Of a stretch of 64,000 nt of DNA, positions 47,201 through 60,255 are shown one piece after another. The notes beneath the pieces are model-generated. The model saw nothing but the letters and a program-made list of their open reading frames with translations. It was not told the origin of the DNA and searched no databases. Source of the DNA: Phoebastria nigripes (lineage: Eukaryota; Chordata; Aves; Procellariiformes; Diomedeidae); contig JAYKAV010002955.1 in the NCBI GenBank assembly GCA_035582835.1, forward strand, positions 3,352,977 to 3,416,976, in the 5' to 3' direction. Position 1 is the stretch's first letter, and the number at the start of each line of letters is the position of its first letter. A program made the position numbers and the translations under genes.

Positions 47201-50039
47201 GTCAAGGGCAGTCGTCTTTATGCCACTTGCAGCTGTGCAAGTGTTTGTGTTGGCGAGTACAAAGACCATCAGTATTCTACTCTACAATATAGAGTAAGGA
47301 TATGTTCAATGTCATCTTGAATCAACAAGCGTCATCCAAAGAGGATGTCTTTGATTCCACTTGAAAAGACTTTTCTTGGAAATAAGGTTGAGGTGGCAGC
47401 AATACTGAATGTAGTGTAGCTGCAGCACTGAAACAAATCCAAGTATCTGTACCTTTAGTAGTAACTGAAGCTGCTTTATGGAAACAGTCAAGGTCAAGGC
47501 TATATAAATGAAATTAGCAATGCAATTTGTTAAACATCTATTCTTCCTCACTTCATCTATATCTGGCTACAGTCAGCAAGAGAGGCAGACTGATGGATAG
47601 GTGCAGTTATCCTGTGCCTGCAACCTGACAAGGAGCTTTAAGTTACCTTAATTCATGTAATTGCAGACCTTTGGCAATAAAGGTGAAACTGCAAAAAATA
47701 TGCCATAAATGCCCTTTTTAAATGGTATTCTTACTCTTTTAATTTCACTGGCATACTTTGCATAGATGGATATTTTGCTGTATCTTCTACAGTTACAGGT
47801 TCAGAACCATACAAGCTACACTAATGTTAGTTCCAAATAAGGGCAAATAGGTTCCTGAGTCAGTGCTTTCTGAAAGAAAGGAAGTTTTTCCATTGAATTA
47901 ATAGATGCTGGACTATATTCTAAATCTGCAGTGACTCTGGCCAGAGCGTCAAAGNTCTTTGGGGAAAGTTTGGAAGTCTGAAGTATAAATTAATCTATAA
48001 CATCACCTGAATCTTAGAGTTTGCTGGAGTGGTGGCCAAAATTATTCAAACAATTATCTTCCTAAAACTGCAGTTTTGACTAACTCAAAACCACCTTCAA
48101 GTTCAAAACTGAATTTACTAAATGATTTGAGCCAAAAAGAGCTAAAAATCTGTAATCAAGATCACCAAACTGGGAAGGCAAATGTTTGCTACACTGTCAG
48201 AGGAAAACTAAACCAGAANGCAGGAAAACTCTGTTTAAATCCTTTTTCAGGACAGTTTTTTATGCACATCTTCCAAAAGAAGATCACAGTTTATTCTAGC
48301 TCACCCTAGTGAGCTCCCATAATATCCATGCTGTATAAATGTTTAAATACTAACTGGGACCAGGAGAGAACTGTTAAGATGTCTCTGCAGTCTGCTCATG
48401 ATCAGCCCTTTCTTGGTGACCAAGAGGGAAAATTGAGTGTGGGGAGTTGTTTTGGTTTTCTTTGTTTTTCAGGGTTTTTTCTGCTGCCACAAAGTATGGT
48501 AATATGGAGAAATTCCAGATGGTTGCAGGATTGCTGCTTGGCTTAGTCAGAAGCAAAATATATAGTAGATAACACCATAAAAGAGACAATTTCTGGTTCT
48601 TGACTTCTCTTAAACAGAAAAGATGGCATCATTTTATGCTGTTCTGACCTTGCTCTCATACAGGCATTCTCTATCATTTATTGACACAGACAGGATACAA
48701 GGACAGATTGGAGCTTTAACCTGATAGGGACTGATTGTTTTTAACCATCTTCAGTGAATACATGCTGTCCCATAAACTGTCTCAAAGTCCAGATTTAGTA
48801 AATACACAGTAGCGTGTGTGTGCATGCACAGAAACTCACACAGCTCAGCCTGCTGGCATATAAATTTGAAATTATTCTGTACTTACTGGATCGTAGACTT
48901 CTCACTTGAGGAAAGCAGCCTAGAGCAGAAGATCCCTATGGCTGTAGAAGACGGTTTACCTTTTTACCCTTTCTTTGGAAGCTAAAGTGTCCGTTAGTAT
49001 TTTTTTATCCTCTGTGTATTCAGTGACTTAAACATTATTCTAAATTCAAGTATTAATAGATCTTAGCACTTTTCTTCCTGTCCTGATTTCTGTGTGGCTC
49101 TGATGAAGTGTTGAAAGAACCTTCCAAACATGTTAATTTTTTTTTCAGGCTTTGGTGATTAGAATTTTTCCTAGCGTAGGGATTTCCATTTCACCTTGAA
49201 AGTCATGGAAAAACTCTGGCTGAAATGCAGACATAACTTGCTGTCTCCCGGATAGATCATGAGCAGAGCAGAAAAGGGACTTGGACCACTGCGTCTGAAA
49301 CCATCAGTCTTCACTCTTTTGTCTTAAAAGCTTGAAGTCTGTTATCTAAAGTTATAGCAGATTCTTCTTCAACCTCTCTCTGTGAGCAAGCAACCACGAG
49401 AGGGAGATGGTGCATCACCCAGGGTAGGGGTGGTTGTGCAATCAGTTCTGGAGCTACTGCAACACCGTGGGTTTGGGAGGGGGGAAATATCAGTTTCATA
49501 GCAGGAATTCATTTGCAGCCTTCAATACTCCATAAAAATGGTAACGTTTTTCACAAGGAAGCTGCTTTGCAAACATCAGCTCATCAAATTGTTAAAACGC
49601 TCTAGACAAGGCTGTGGAGAAGTAATGCTAGTAACTTAAATATTTGACTGAATAAAGTCAGCAATAAGGCCTACAAGCAGAAACTCTGGGTCTTAATCCT
49701 GTGTCCTTATTTTCCTTTTTGCCCCGTTTTTAGTTTTGTTTTCTTGCCACATGATATTCATTTGATGGTAGAAAAAAGAAGACATTACAGAGCTGCCCAT
49801 GTTTTTGAATCAAGTAATTCAGAAAGACAAGTGACTGATTACAACTGCACAGTGCCCTGAACCTTTACTGGGATTAAGACCTGAGGGAAATTCTGCCCCT
49901 CTCCACTTTGTACTGAACTCGTTGGCTGTGTTAAAAATCTCTCATTTCCTTCTGACACAAGTGTGAGAAGCCAAGGGCAATACAGAATAGGTGATGGCAT
50001 TTATTGAAAAGATGCAAGGAGTACGCAAACTGCTTGCTG
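44237..50039. other. Noncoding DNA, no gene seen
   Basis: Nearly 6 kb without recognisable genes. Local features are a short duplicated TTTCAGAAGGAAGGTT-like unit at 45174-45210 (which makes a repeated FFRRKV in a spurious frame) and an imperfect 13-14-bp tandem (TTTGACAAAATACA) at about 46854-46881. There is also a moderately complex block at 44760-44960 that could be conserved. Reading frames up to 119 codons at 45085-45647 overlap on both strands and are not credible genes. Confidence 0.5.
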
Positions 50040-50760
50040 GTGTTCGAATTACCAGCAATTTAACACATCTTTCTAGCAAATCATCAAACAGTCTGAAATA
50101 ATTCACTCGCAGCCTTGGAGAAAGAAACCTTTAATCAAATGTGCTTCTCAGCGAATGACTATGACCTTGTTTGTGGTTAAAGTTTGTTTAAAACAGAGAG
50201 AGGCAAAGAAAATCTTTGCCATTTTTTGTGATTTTATTGCTGCAGTGTATATAAGTACTTATGTACTCAAGTATTGTTTTTGAGGGGATTTTCTTCCCAG
50301 GGATTCATTAAAAACTCCTTGTTAAAATGTTCCATATGCTTGACGCGCTATAGCAGCTAAATACAGTATGCAGTCACGTTAAAAACCATACACCCTGGGA
50401 GACAACTTCAATTTTACAAAAGACAGGGCCANGGAACAAAAAGGTTCAACGAAGGCTAAAAGCGAAAAGTTAAAACACATAATTAATTAATTTCTGCAAT
50501 CTGCTTATTATATCTACTCAAACACACTGAAGCAATTGTAGGAGGTGAAGATTTTAAAGGAAAAGGGAGAGACATTTATCACCTCCTTTGTTAGCAAAGC
50601 AGAAAGTCCTCAATTAATGTCATCTGAATAATGGAGGAGCTGCATTTTAGCACACGCGCCTGGGCTAGGCTGAGAGGATGAGTCACTTCTGAGAATGGAG
50701 AAACAGAAAAGAGGCCTCTGGCATTTGGCTACGGGTCTGGTTTTAATTGTGTTAGAAAAG
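50040..50760. promoter_or_regulatory. Candidate conserved noncoding element / enhancer
   Basis: The block has about ten retained CpGs in otherwise AT-rich, CpG-poor DNA (for example GACGCGC near 50342 and ACACGCGCC near 50652). It has little simple repeat and several intact transcription-factor motifs. These are a nuclear-receptor half site TGACCTTG at 50162-50169, a RUNX site TGTGGTT at 50172-50178, a homeodomain array TAATTAATTAATT at 50480-50492, and an AP-1 site TGAGTCA at 50679-50685. Such clusters in gene deserts are typical of developmental enhancers. It shows no open frame or splice-bounded exon. The call is inference from composition and motif clustering; boundaries are approximate. 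Confidence 0.35.
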
Positions 50761-53699
50761 TCTTCAGCGATACTGTAGGAAGCCACATTTAATAAGCTCT
50801 TATTATTAGGCTGTTTCTTCCAAATTTTAAGATTCTCTGGATCAGATTTACATCATGTTTTTTCTGATGGAGAGCTAAAGTTGCTTTCCAGCAGAAGCAA
50901 ATGGTATAAAAAACAAAACTAAGGCAGAGATAAATGAATTCCCTGATTTCATGTATCCAGCACCAGGGATGGTAACAAACCTCACATATTTATCTATTCA
51001 GGCAGTGTCTTATTTCCATGAACCATGTTAAATTATTTTATATAGGGAGAGACACAGTCTGACGATATATTGTTACTGTAATACTACCTGGAATCAGTCA
51101 TGGACTAGGAATCCAATGTTTTACACACAACACAATTTCAAAACAAGAAGTTGATCCCTGTATCTAAGACTTAACATCCTCATTAAATACTCATCTGAAC
51201 CAGCTGCATTTTACTTTGGTTAGATGTCACAGGAGAGGTCAACTGTCTCTTCTTTTTTTCCTGTCCTGAAAGGAAATATCATATATTAAAGGGCAATATA
51301 TACAGCAATATAAAACATTCATGAACTTTATCTTTCATGAAAAATCCAAAATCTTTTACCTTCTCTTTCCTCCTGAAATACTTGATTTAAAATTTCTTTC
51401 TTGCACTTTTAGCACCTGTAGCACTATTGCAGGCATTCACGTTCTCTGGGGAACAAGGATGAAGGGTTGACTTGCAGGTCACAGGTGCTACCCAGCCTGC
51501 ACGCAGACTCAGGCACCATGCAGATGCGATGCGGCAGGTACCTCTAGCCCACTCTTCCCCATGGATCTGGGAGATACAAGTGATGTGCTTACTGTCTGAA
51601 GAAGTGCCAGTCACAAGGGTGAAGCGATAAGGATATGTTTCCAGGTCTCCTTGCTCTTTTCAGTGCTCTGCGAAGGGATCTGGGCTGGCTGGAATACCAG
51701 GAGCAGGAAGGTGATAGCAGAGCATGGGCTGATTTATACCACCTCTCCAGTAAATGTAATCAGCTAAAATGATACTGATAAAACCTGTTTGTTTGAAGCT
51801 AGCTTATTATTTTTATATTACCCTACAGTGTAGTCATACTCTGTGCATGGAAATCATCCATCCACACAAATGCAAGTACCTAGTGTAAGCAGCTTGTTTA
51901 AACACTGCCTGTAGTCAAAGGACAGCAGCACACGTCTGCAGAAGGCAGTTCATCCTAACTGAGCTGGAATTCTAAAATAGTTGGGATGAGGACTGAAATG
52001 ACTGTCTTTGACTGGACATCTTACTTTTATATAAATTTTATTAAATGAGATGACTTCTACTCTAAGAGCCAGCCTTGAGAGCTTGGTGAACTTTCACATC
52101 AGNCAAGGACAATTCTAATACTGCTGACCCCAGCTGTTTCCAGGTTATCAGCTTAGCTTAAATATTGCAATACTAAAAAGAGCCAGTAAAAACATGGAAG
52201 GACAACATTTACTGAAGTAGTTTATGGAAAGTAGGAAACTTCTTGTATCTTCTGTGTTTTTCAAGCTTTAGTGTTCATGTTTTTTATTTTTCCTAGAAGC
52301 TTTGAAATCTAGAAGTCATCTAGCTATCTAGCTATCTATAGATGTAGTTATAGAGGAAAGGCAGAGAACCTTGTATATTAACATGACCAGGGTTTTAAGG
52401 AAAAATACTAGGATATCTAACTGGATTTTGAGCAAGGATAATATTGCAGTATATAATGAGAGGGATGTGGAGAATGACCTCAGATGTTTTTGTTTTCTGT
52501 GTTAAACCAAAACCGATCAATGACCCACCCATAGACACAGAATATGTGTCAAGCTATTCATTCCAGTTGTGTTGTCTATTTCAGAATTATTCAAAAGGTC
52601 CTGATCCTGCCAGCAAACTCCCTTTTGTAGATATCTGCATTCATGCAAAATTTCTGCCAAACTCAGAGGCTCTCAGCAGGCACAAAGGGAGTTGACCTTG
52701 CACATTGAACAGAGCTGAAGGTTAGATGGGCAAGGAACGCTGCCAGCCTATCTCTTGTCCTAGCAATGAGTTGTAGAAGATGTTTTTTACTACATATAAT
52801 ATTTGTTATAATGTGAAACACTTTACCCTTTTTTTAAAAGGTTTTTGCATTGAGGACATCCTGCAGCAAGCACTGCTGTGAAACCATCTGCAGCTACAAG
52901 CTGAATTTCCAGTTTTGTGTAGGCAATGAGCATGATAGCGTTACCTGAAACAGGTAGGCTCAGTTTAACTCTCCAACATGATGGGACTCATTNTATTTGC
53001 TTTCTCACTGCTGTAACAGTTTCCTTGGAAAGCGACCGCATGGGTCAAGCAGAGCTTTTGCTGTCAGGTTGATGTGACCTTCAAATAAAAAAATGCCAGA
53101 GTTTTATTGTACTTGACTCACCCGCTTTCTTTTCTTTCCTCCAAGGATTAGGTGTCGAAGCTGTTTTTAGGAAAAAGGATTTAGGTCTTGATCTAAAGGA
53201 AAGCTGACCATAGACTTCAACAGATGCTGGATTAAGTCATCATCTTGTACCCATTGCTTTTTGTTGCCTGACGGTTAAAGTTGATGCAAAATATCCTGGT
53301 GAGGCAAAGCTTGTAGGAAAGAGCAAATCAGCCTTTCTTTAGGTCTGAAACAAGAATATACGTTGTAATAGAACAGGGAAAAGACAGAGGTGATGGAATT
53401 GAGATTTTCTTTACTACCAAGATTGATGTTACAGAGATTCAGCTAAAGGTAAGCAAGACCTTATGTGTATGCTTGCTTTCATTTTTCCACTGAACCATGA
53501 GGAACAAACAACAGGAAAAAAGTGAAGGGAAAAGTCTAAGGACTGGCAGGGAAGGGAACATATCTGTCACGGGGATAGCTGAGGCTGGGTTTCTGCTGTG
53601 TTTTGCAGTCACTGGGGCAGGTAGGTGAGGTGACAGTCCCCAGTGCTCACCTTGCAGATAGCTTGGCTCTGACATGATGGATAGCCGGGCCATTCAGCA
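50761..53699. other. Noncoding DNA, no supported gene
   Basis: Mostly AT-rich unique sequence. A segment at 51413-51537 is bounded by a good acceptor (TTTCTTTCTTGCACTTTTAG) and a donor-like CAGGTACC, but all three frames have stops. Tandem TAGCTATC units occur at about 52319-52339. A phrase at 52590-52610 (GGTCCTGATCCTGCCAGCAA) resembles old dispersed avian repeats. Confidence 0.5.
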
Positions 53700-53800
53700 A
53701 GGTCAAAAGAAATTTCCATAGCACAGATGGGAAAAATGCTGAGAGACTGCTTCATTGCAAACCCTTTTTTTTTTTAAAGTCACACAGGGGAAAAGAATGA
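53700..53800 (-). repeat. MIR-like ancient SINE fragment
   Basis: The plus strand has CACAGATGGGAAAAATGCTGAGAGA followed, after a T run at about 53766-53776, by AAAGTCACACAGG. These match in order the reverse-complement MIR core (acagatgaggaaactgaggcacagagag ... aaggtcacacag). Heavily diverged and interrupted by the homopolymer. Identified by remembered consensus only. Confidence 0.45.
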
Positions 53801-56800
53801 TTTATCCAGGTGGGATATATTTCTGCAGCATGATTTCTTATATCTGGCCTGAGCTGTGTTGCTAAACTTTCAAAGCAATAGAAAGGAAGGGCTATGCCCG
53901 AAGCATACAGTCTCTAAGGACTGGGTCCTAAACACCTCTGTGCTTGGCAATATATTACAATTGGCTGAAAGCTCACTAAAGCCAAACGGACATCAGGACC
54001 AAGTCATTAGTCGTATGTTTGACCTTTTTGCTCACACTGTCTTCCTCAGGCAAATTGTAGACTTTGAGGTTCGAAGACTTGTCCTCATGGCATTTGGCTT
54101 GTTACAGTGCCTGAGGAGACAGATAATGGTCAATCTGTGTGGCAGAGGAGAGAATGATGGAAAGGAAAGAGAAATGGCATGGAAATGTTCCTACTGAACC
54201 TCTGGATTTTAAGCACTCCCTGGACCTCTTTTCCCAAGCTGAGCCCTTCACTTTCAGGTGGTTCACATACTACTATTACACAGGTTCCTGTGATGGCAGG
54301 AAGCCAGACATGGTCGCCTATTCCTTCCTATCTGTTCTCCTATATTTCTATGCCTAAGAAGAACGCTTTCCCTCCAGTCATCAAGTCCATATAGCCCGAG
54401 CAGGGGAGGTATGTAAAATTAATTGTATGTGCAAGGAAAGAGAATACGGGATTGGTTTGGATTTATAGCTGAAACACTCTCCTCACTCTTTGGAAGTAAG
54501 ACATAAAGAAGATCCCACACATCCCTTTAAAAATGGTTAAGGAAGATCAGGATGATCACAGTCACGTAGACAACCACTCCAGGAGTCAGGAAATGCAGAA
54601 TAACTTCGGGTTTAAGTTCTTCCATTGTTTCAAANAAAAGTGTGCATGTGGCAAATTATATACACAATTTCAATTATTCCTAGCCTCCTTTTCTCCCTTT
54701 CCATAAAGTGTGAAAGTGTATTGTAGTACTCTACAANAGGTAGCACATGGGAGCCATAGTGACCTATTGTTCTTCTAGGTCAGCCATGGAGAGGGCAGAA
54801 AGGAGAAGATANGAGACACACTGAAAGCATAAATAATTTATATGTATATGGATAAATATTAATTCCACATGATGATTTTAAGTAGGGATCCTCCTTGCAA
54901 AGAACAACAAAGAATAAGATCCTGCAGTATGCTTGTATCATACTAAGCTATATCTCTAAGCTTATATTTAATTAACTAAATGACCACCTGACCTTCAAAA
55001 ATACTCAGGACTCATCAGCTATTAATAGTACTCTCTTCTTTTGGTCTTTCTGTAGAATCTTTCAGCATTAAAAAAATAAAAATCCCATACAAATGAACAA
55101 ATGAAAAANGAAGCGTGTTACCATAGTACTACCATGATCCACTCCTATTTTCTGAAATCTTATTCTCTCACTTGCTTCCTTCAGACTACCTCCCAATTTC
55201 CAACATATGTTCCTGAAAGTTATTCTTGAAAAATGCTTTCAGGGTCAGAGACTGGGGTCATTCTGTGTCTGTGGAAGTTATCAAGTCAATTAAAAACAAT
55301 ATAATCTGTCCCACTAAAAAAGGAAGATCATAAAAAAAAAGCCCCACATTCCTATATGAAAAAAAGGAAAGAGATTAAATAGCAGTTTGCAGACTATCAT
55401 TCCAGCTGGTGTCTGCAGTCTGTTTTTTAGTTTCAGATGTTTGCCCTAGGCCTGCAACAGTCACATCTTATTATGAACTCTCACTAGTGACCATCAGGGG
55501 CAGAGAGCACCCAAGCAATTCTGGTTCATTGGCTAATTATTGCTACAAGGAACACACAGTTCTTGTGCCCTCTCCCGCTTGTGCATGATTTAGCTTTCTG
55601 CAGATGCACAGAAAAGACCTTGAGAAGGATGAGAAAAGGCTTGCTTATATTTTTCAAGAACAAGTTTTCAAAGTGTGGGGCCAGACCCAAGAAAACCACA
55701 AGCTTAGTGGGGCTCTGGCAAAGTCAGGGTATGGTTGTCAGAGGTATTGAAATATCCTGAAGTTCTTTTATTGTTGTCTAAGGGAAAGATAAAATACGGT
55801 GTTTACTCCCAGTTTTCCTTAGTGTTATTGCTTCTTCACCCTAACAGCCGCAAGAGGCTGTATGTCTAGATGGTGAACAAGGTTTACAGGGTCTGTTCTG
55901 AGCTCCCATGTTGTCTTGCTGAGCAAAGTCAAGCAAGTCACAATTAACTGCCTGATTATAAAGTAGATGTTGTCATACCCACCCTGCAGGGGCAATGTCA
56001 AGAACAATTGGCATTAGAAAAGACCATCAGGATCCTTGGAAGAAGGCTATAATGTTTGTGCCAAGTGTTAGTGGGAATAGTAACAGAAGGGAGACTGAAC
56101 CGTCGTGTTTGAAGCCACATGCATTTGACAATACAGCAAAGCAAAGTTCAGGGGAGTTCAGAGCTGGAGTTTTGCACCAGCTCTCCTCTGTGTGGAAGAA
56201 GACAATTGCAAAATGAGTTTTCTAGGTTTCATTCCTTTCCCCCCCCCCCCTCTCTCTTCTCTTTCTTCCCTTCTATATCACCAGTTCACCTTCTCTTCTC
56301 CCAGTTAAGCTCTACAAACATCCCCACGTTCAGACTCCTATATAATGCTATTTAATCCATGGCTCATAAGATACAAAAATTATAAATTTATCAAATGATG
56401 TGTCCGCAATGATGAGGAAAGAACTGCTGTTCTACATAGCTGGTTTTGTACGTTGTTTCTGAGACTCAGTCTATTGTGTCAATGGAAAAAGAAAAGAAAA
56501 GAAGTAGGAAAAAATTGTCCGNTTTTTTTCCCTATAAACTAAAGCAGGCTCATGTAGTGAGATGGGACACTGACTGGCTGAAAATGAAAAAAAGGTAACA
56601 ACATGGCATTTTGGTCATTCTGTGGAATTTCTTGTCACAGAATTTTGGTGATATGAAAAAGTCACATAGACTTAAGAAGCTAATGGACCCATCAATGCAA
56701 GAAAAATCTGTCCCTGGTTGTAACAGCTCTTCTGAGTCACAAAATCCCTGCTATGCAGATGCCTGAAACTTGGGAACTTGTTCTGGCAAAGTATTAGTAC

Positions 56801-59040
56801 ACTTGTTCTGTTCTTTTAGTCTTTTTTAGGCATCTGCTAGCGGCCATTGTCAAAGACAGGATCCTGAGCTCAGTGGAGAGGTGATCTGATCCAATACAGC
56901 TATTCTTAAGGGAAAAATCTCACTGTTTTGAATAGGGCAGGTGCTTTCCAGGGAGGACAGAAGGCATATTATAGATAGCTGTAATCTCTCTTGAACAGCT
57001 ATCCACTGGCATTTCCCAGGCCCAGGGTGGAACTTTTATATATGCTGTGCAAATCTCTGGGTTTGTTCTTTGCTTGCAAACACAGTGAAAACTTATTTAA
57101 GAAAAAAGTTAATTTTCCAGCTATTCTTCAGATATTTCAAGTTGTTCTACAGAATAAATTCTGAAATAAAATGTATTCTGACTTAGAAAAAAGTGGAACT
57201 TTTTTTTTAATTCTGCCCAAAATTTTATTACAATAGATAGGTTTGACCTGGTAGGTTTGATTGGTTTTATATTCTATTCTTTTAGCTTGATTTACCGCCC
57301 AGGTGGTATTAGTCAACCCCAATTTGCATTTTTCAGCGTGACAAAGGCTAAAGCAAAATAATAATTAAAAACAAATATATCCCCAGATGTAGTACAGTGG
57401 AAAGGCAGCCTTCCAAGGAGTCTGCCTGCACTGCCAATAGCGATGTTTGTGTTCTGTAGGGAAAAATCTTGCTTCATCAAGTGGGAATCCTGCTCCATCA
57501 TTTTGCTCATCTCTTGTCTTTCTGATGTGATGCAATAACACTGCTATGGCCTCTGTGCTTGTTTTAAAATAATGGTGCTCCCCAAAATCATGGAAGTAAC
57601 TATTCCTGAAACCATGGGAGTCTGTCTAGATTTACTTCTGTACCTTCAATGAGACACAGTGGTCCTCACTTCCTGAATAAAATAGGGCAAAAAAATCAAA
57701 CTTGGCAGTGAGGCGTGGCAAAAATCAGTAGGTAACCTGTACGTTTTACCTGCAGCTATAAAAAAGGGCCTGATCTGTGTAGTGAATAAAAACCATAAGC
57801 CAATAATAATTGTCATCCATTTGGAACAGAGGAATGGCACGTATCAAAACAGGCAGTAAGCTTGGGTTTAAATTCTGTATATTCAACGGCCTCTAATATG
57901 TCCTAGTTTGTTGACACAGGACAATATGCCAAAGGCATCAGTGGATTGTAATCACACAAGGGAAGTGATGAAAGAAGAGAAAATACAACTGGGGAGAGAC
58001 ATGTCCCTTTGCAAGTAAAAAGGTAGTGAAGCNATGAAAAGTAAGAACAAGAAAAAGAGAGAAAAGCATTACACAAAAATCCAAGTAACTGTGGCATCCT
58101 TCCAGCTCTCAACAGGAGAACAATTCAGAAAGCATTATAGTCAAGAAAAACACATGGAACTTAGGGCAATTTTTTAAAAGTGTGTATAGGCGTGGTTCTG
58201 AATTCAGGAATAACAGCATGCTGCTGTTCATGCAAAAAGTATACTTGACTCAGGTTTGCTTCCTAACACTTTTATTCACAAAATTAGTTTGAAAAATTGA
58301 AATTAAATAGATTTTAAACTACATTACAATTGAGAAAGAAGCACATAGGCAATACAAGCTTACATCTGTGGCACTCCAAGGACTGCCACAAGCTGCGGTG
58401 CTTCAAACATAGGGAAGTGAGAGGTCAAAATCTATCAAAGGCCAGAAGCTGTGCTACCTGATGGAAAGCCAAATAGACTCCATCTATGGGACTGAGATAA
58501 AAATCTGTTTTATTTCTATGTTTCTTATCTCTCCAGTGGCGGGAATATCTCCTCTGTTTTGTTTTTCACACGTAATATAGCATGTAATATCTCCATGTTT
58601 CTATGTGCTGTTTGTCATAAATTGAAATCAGTTTTCAACTTCTACTGCTCTGGTGGGACTACTTCTGTCACCAAGGAAGACAATGTTAGGCAAAATGGTC
58701 CTTACACGGAACAACACTCTACCATGACATGTACAGGTCAGTTATCTGAGCCTGGGATTCAGAAACCTCTTAATTCTAATCCTAAATCAAACAAAATAAC
58801 ATCACTCATTCTGCTGCTTGGCTTTTTCTTATGACTTATGCTCCAAAGGCAGGTAAACCAAGAAACAGAGAGAAATTGCTTCTTTACAGCTTGGTTGTTG
58901 GAGCGGTAAATAAACTGTGGATGTTGGACTGGTAGTGCTTGCTATCAAGCTGTCATCTTCAAAATAATTCCCCTGCAGAAATAATTGGATTTTTAGCATT
59001 ATAAAGACAGAATTATTCTTGTTTTGCAATCACATATTCC
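53801..59040. other. Noncoding DNA, no gene seen
   Basis: Contains a pure pyrimidine tract at 56232-56274 and scattered A or T runs. Reading frames of up to 113 codons (53856-54197) lack domains and overlap others. No exon or transposon end is supported. Confidence 0.5.
56232..56274. repeat. 43-base uninterrupted pyrimidine tract
   Basis: TTCCTTT, then a run of C, then CTCTCTCTTCTCTTTC and TTCCCTTCT, with no purine from 56232 to 56274. Capable of triplex formation and a frequent polymerase-stalling site. No acceptor AG with an open exon follows. Confidence 0.85.
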
Positions 59041-59529
59041 TGATAATGTCTCATTTTTTTATTTTTTTATTTTTAATGTCCATTCAAAAATGCTTTATTG
59101 AATTATATTTCAAAAAAGAGGCATTAACTTTGGTAAATAAGAAACTGGAAGTGTTTCCAAGGCTAGGGCAGAGAGTCCATTAGGAATGCCTACAATGACC
59201 TCCTGAACAGCGTGCAGTCTGGAGAATTTCATCCTTATCAAAACTCTTTGCAAATTGACAAGGGTATCTTGACATTTTATGTAAGGACCTGGCCACAGCC
59301 TAGATAATGACTGCTCCATTATTTTCTTTTTTAATTGAAATTTAATTGAATACTGTGCTGATAAAGCACCCAATTGATTATTTGCTTCTTGCTTTTGTGC
59401 CATGGGTACACATGCTCTGAGATTCTCTGGCTTGCTAAGCAGTTCTCCTGGCCAACGGAGCCAGTGGGACATTTTCCTTAACTGTTTTTTTATCCCTTTG
59501 AATGGCCTCTCCAGAAGCCTGTGCACCAT
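59041..59529 (-). pseudogene. Possible processed retrocopy of an unidentified transcript
   Basis: On the minus strand a 139-codon open frame (59529 to 59110) ends with a stop. About 15 bases later comes AATAAAG (59099 to 59093), and about 20 bases after that an A-rich run with a few T interruptions (59076 to 59053). A frame followed by a polyadenylation signal and an A tail is the layout of a processed retrocopy. The predicted protein is Lys/Leu/Gln-rich with no signal peptide and no family I recognise. I cannot identify a parent gene or clear flanking duplications. A chance open frame beside an A-rich patch remains quite possible. Confidence 0.28.
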
Positions 59530-59909
59530 TCATAGTTTGCTTTTTTGTTTGGGTTTTTTTTCCCTTGTTTTCAAATATTATAAGTAGGAAAAGAGTGTAG
59601 CTATGGCCACGTTGTCAGGGAGGCAGTGAGAACGTAAGGATTTATGCTCCATTTTCTGCATGGTCTAAATCAGTCGTTTAGGGCCAGGAACAGAAAGGGA
59701 CTCGTCTACAGTGATAGACTTGTAGGCATCTAGCCCCTAAACAAAGCCACAGTCTTTAGTGAGCTGGCAAAGATCCCCTACATGAAACACAGCTAGAGAG
59801 ATAGGCTTCTCAGAAGTGTTTTTCAGGAGCTCAAACAATGACATATGCATGATTTACATGTCATACATATTCACCATGGCCAAATTATTTGTTTACCTGG
59901 GTGGTCCAA
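59530..59909. other. Noncoding DNA, nothing recognised
   Basis: T-rich patches at about 59540-59565, then unique sequence. GTAGGCATCTAG near 59723 is a weak relative of the dispersed TAGGTGTCTAAA motif. Confidence 0.5.
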
Positions 59910-60255
59910 ATAAGATACAGAGAAAGGCAATAAAATGGCTGGAGGTATATAGTTGCTTTCCAAGATAAGAAATTAAATAGACTAGGATGCCTCAGCCTGA
60001 AAAAAGAGACTTGAAGGAGAAGTTTATGAAACTATGAATAACATGAAAGAAAGTGAATAGGGAAATATCTATTCATTTACACAGACGAGTGCCCAAAGAC
60101 ATTAACAAGCAGCAAGTTTTAAATAAATTAGCACTAAAAATGTAGAAATAATTGCCATGGAATGGTACAGAGGCCAAAAACATAGATNGATTTTTAAAAA
60201 AGAATAGCAAAATACCAGGTAGGAAGGTCCTTCAGGGCCTATTAAGCATTAATAT
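59910..60255 (+). mobile_element. Ancient CR1-family LINE relic, ORF2 3' end
   Basis: Ordered blocks match the C-terminal coding region of the old amniote CR1 lineage. They are 'aagatacagagaaaggc.ataaaatggctgg' (the QRRATKM-type segment), 'actaggatgcctcagcctgaaaaaagaga' (GLFSLEKRR), 'agaaagtgaatagggaaata' near 60046, 'attaacaagcagcaagtttt' near 60101, and 'ggccaaaaacatagatngatttttaaaaaagaatagc' near 60172-60210. Multiple stops and indels make it non-coding. It is of a different and older lineage than the CR1 at 29.3 and 33.1 kb, and the youngest-looking part is still strongly diverged. Confidence 0.75.

Noticed and set aside
51387..51614. 75-codon cysteine-containing minus-strand frame considered as a small secreted protein
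   Set aside because: No hydrophobic signal peptide and no recognised cysteine spacing; the splice-like signals in the same place are on the opposite strand.
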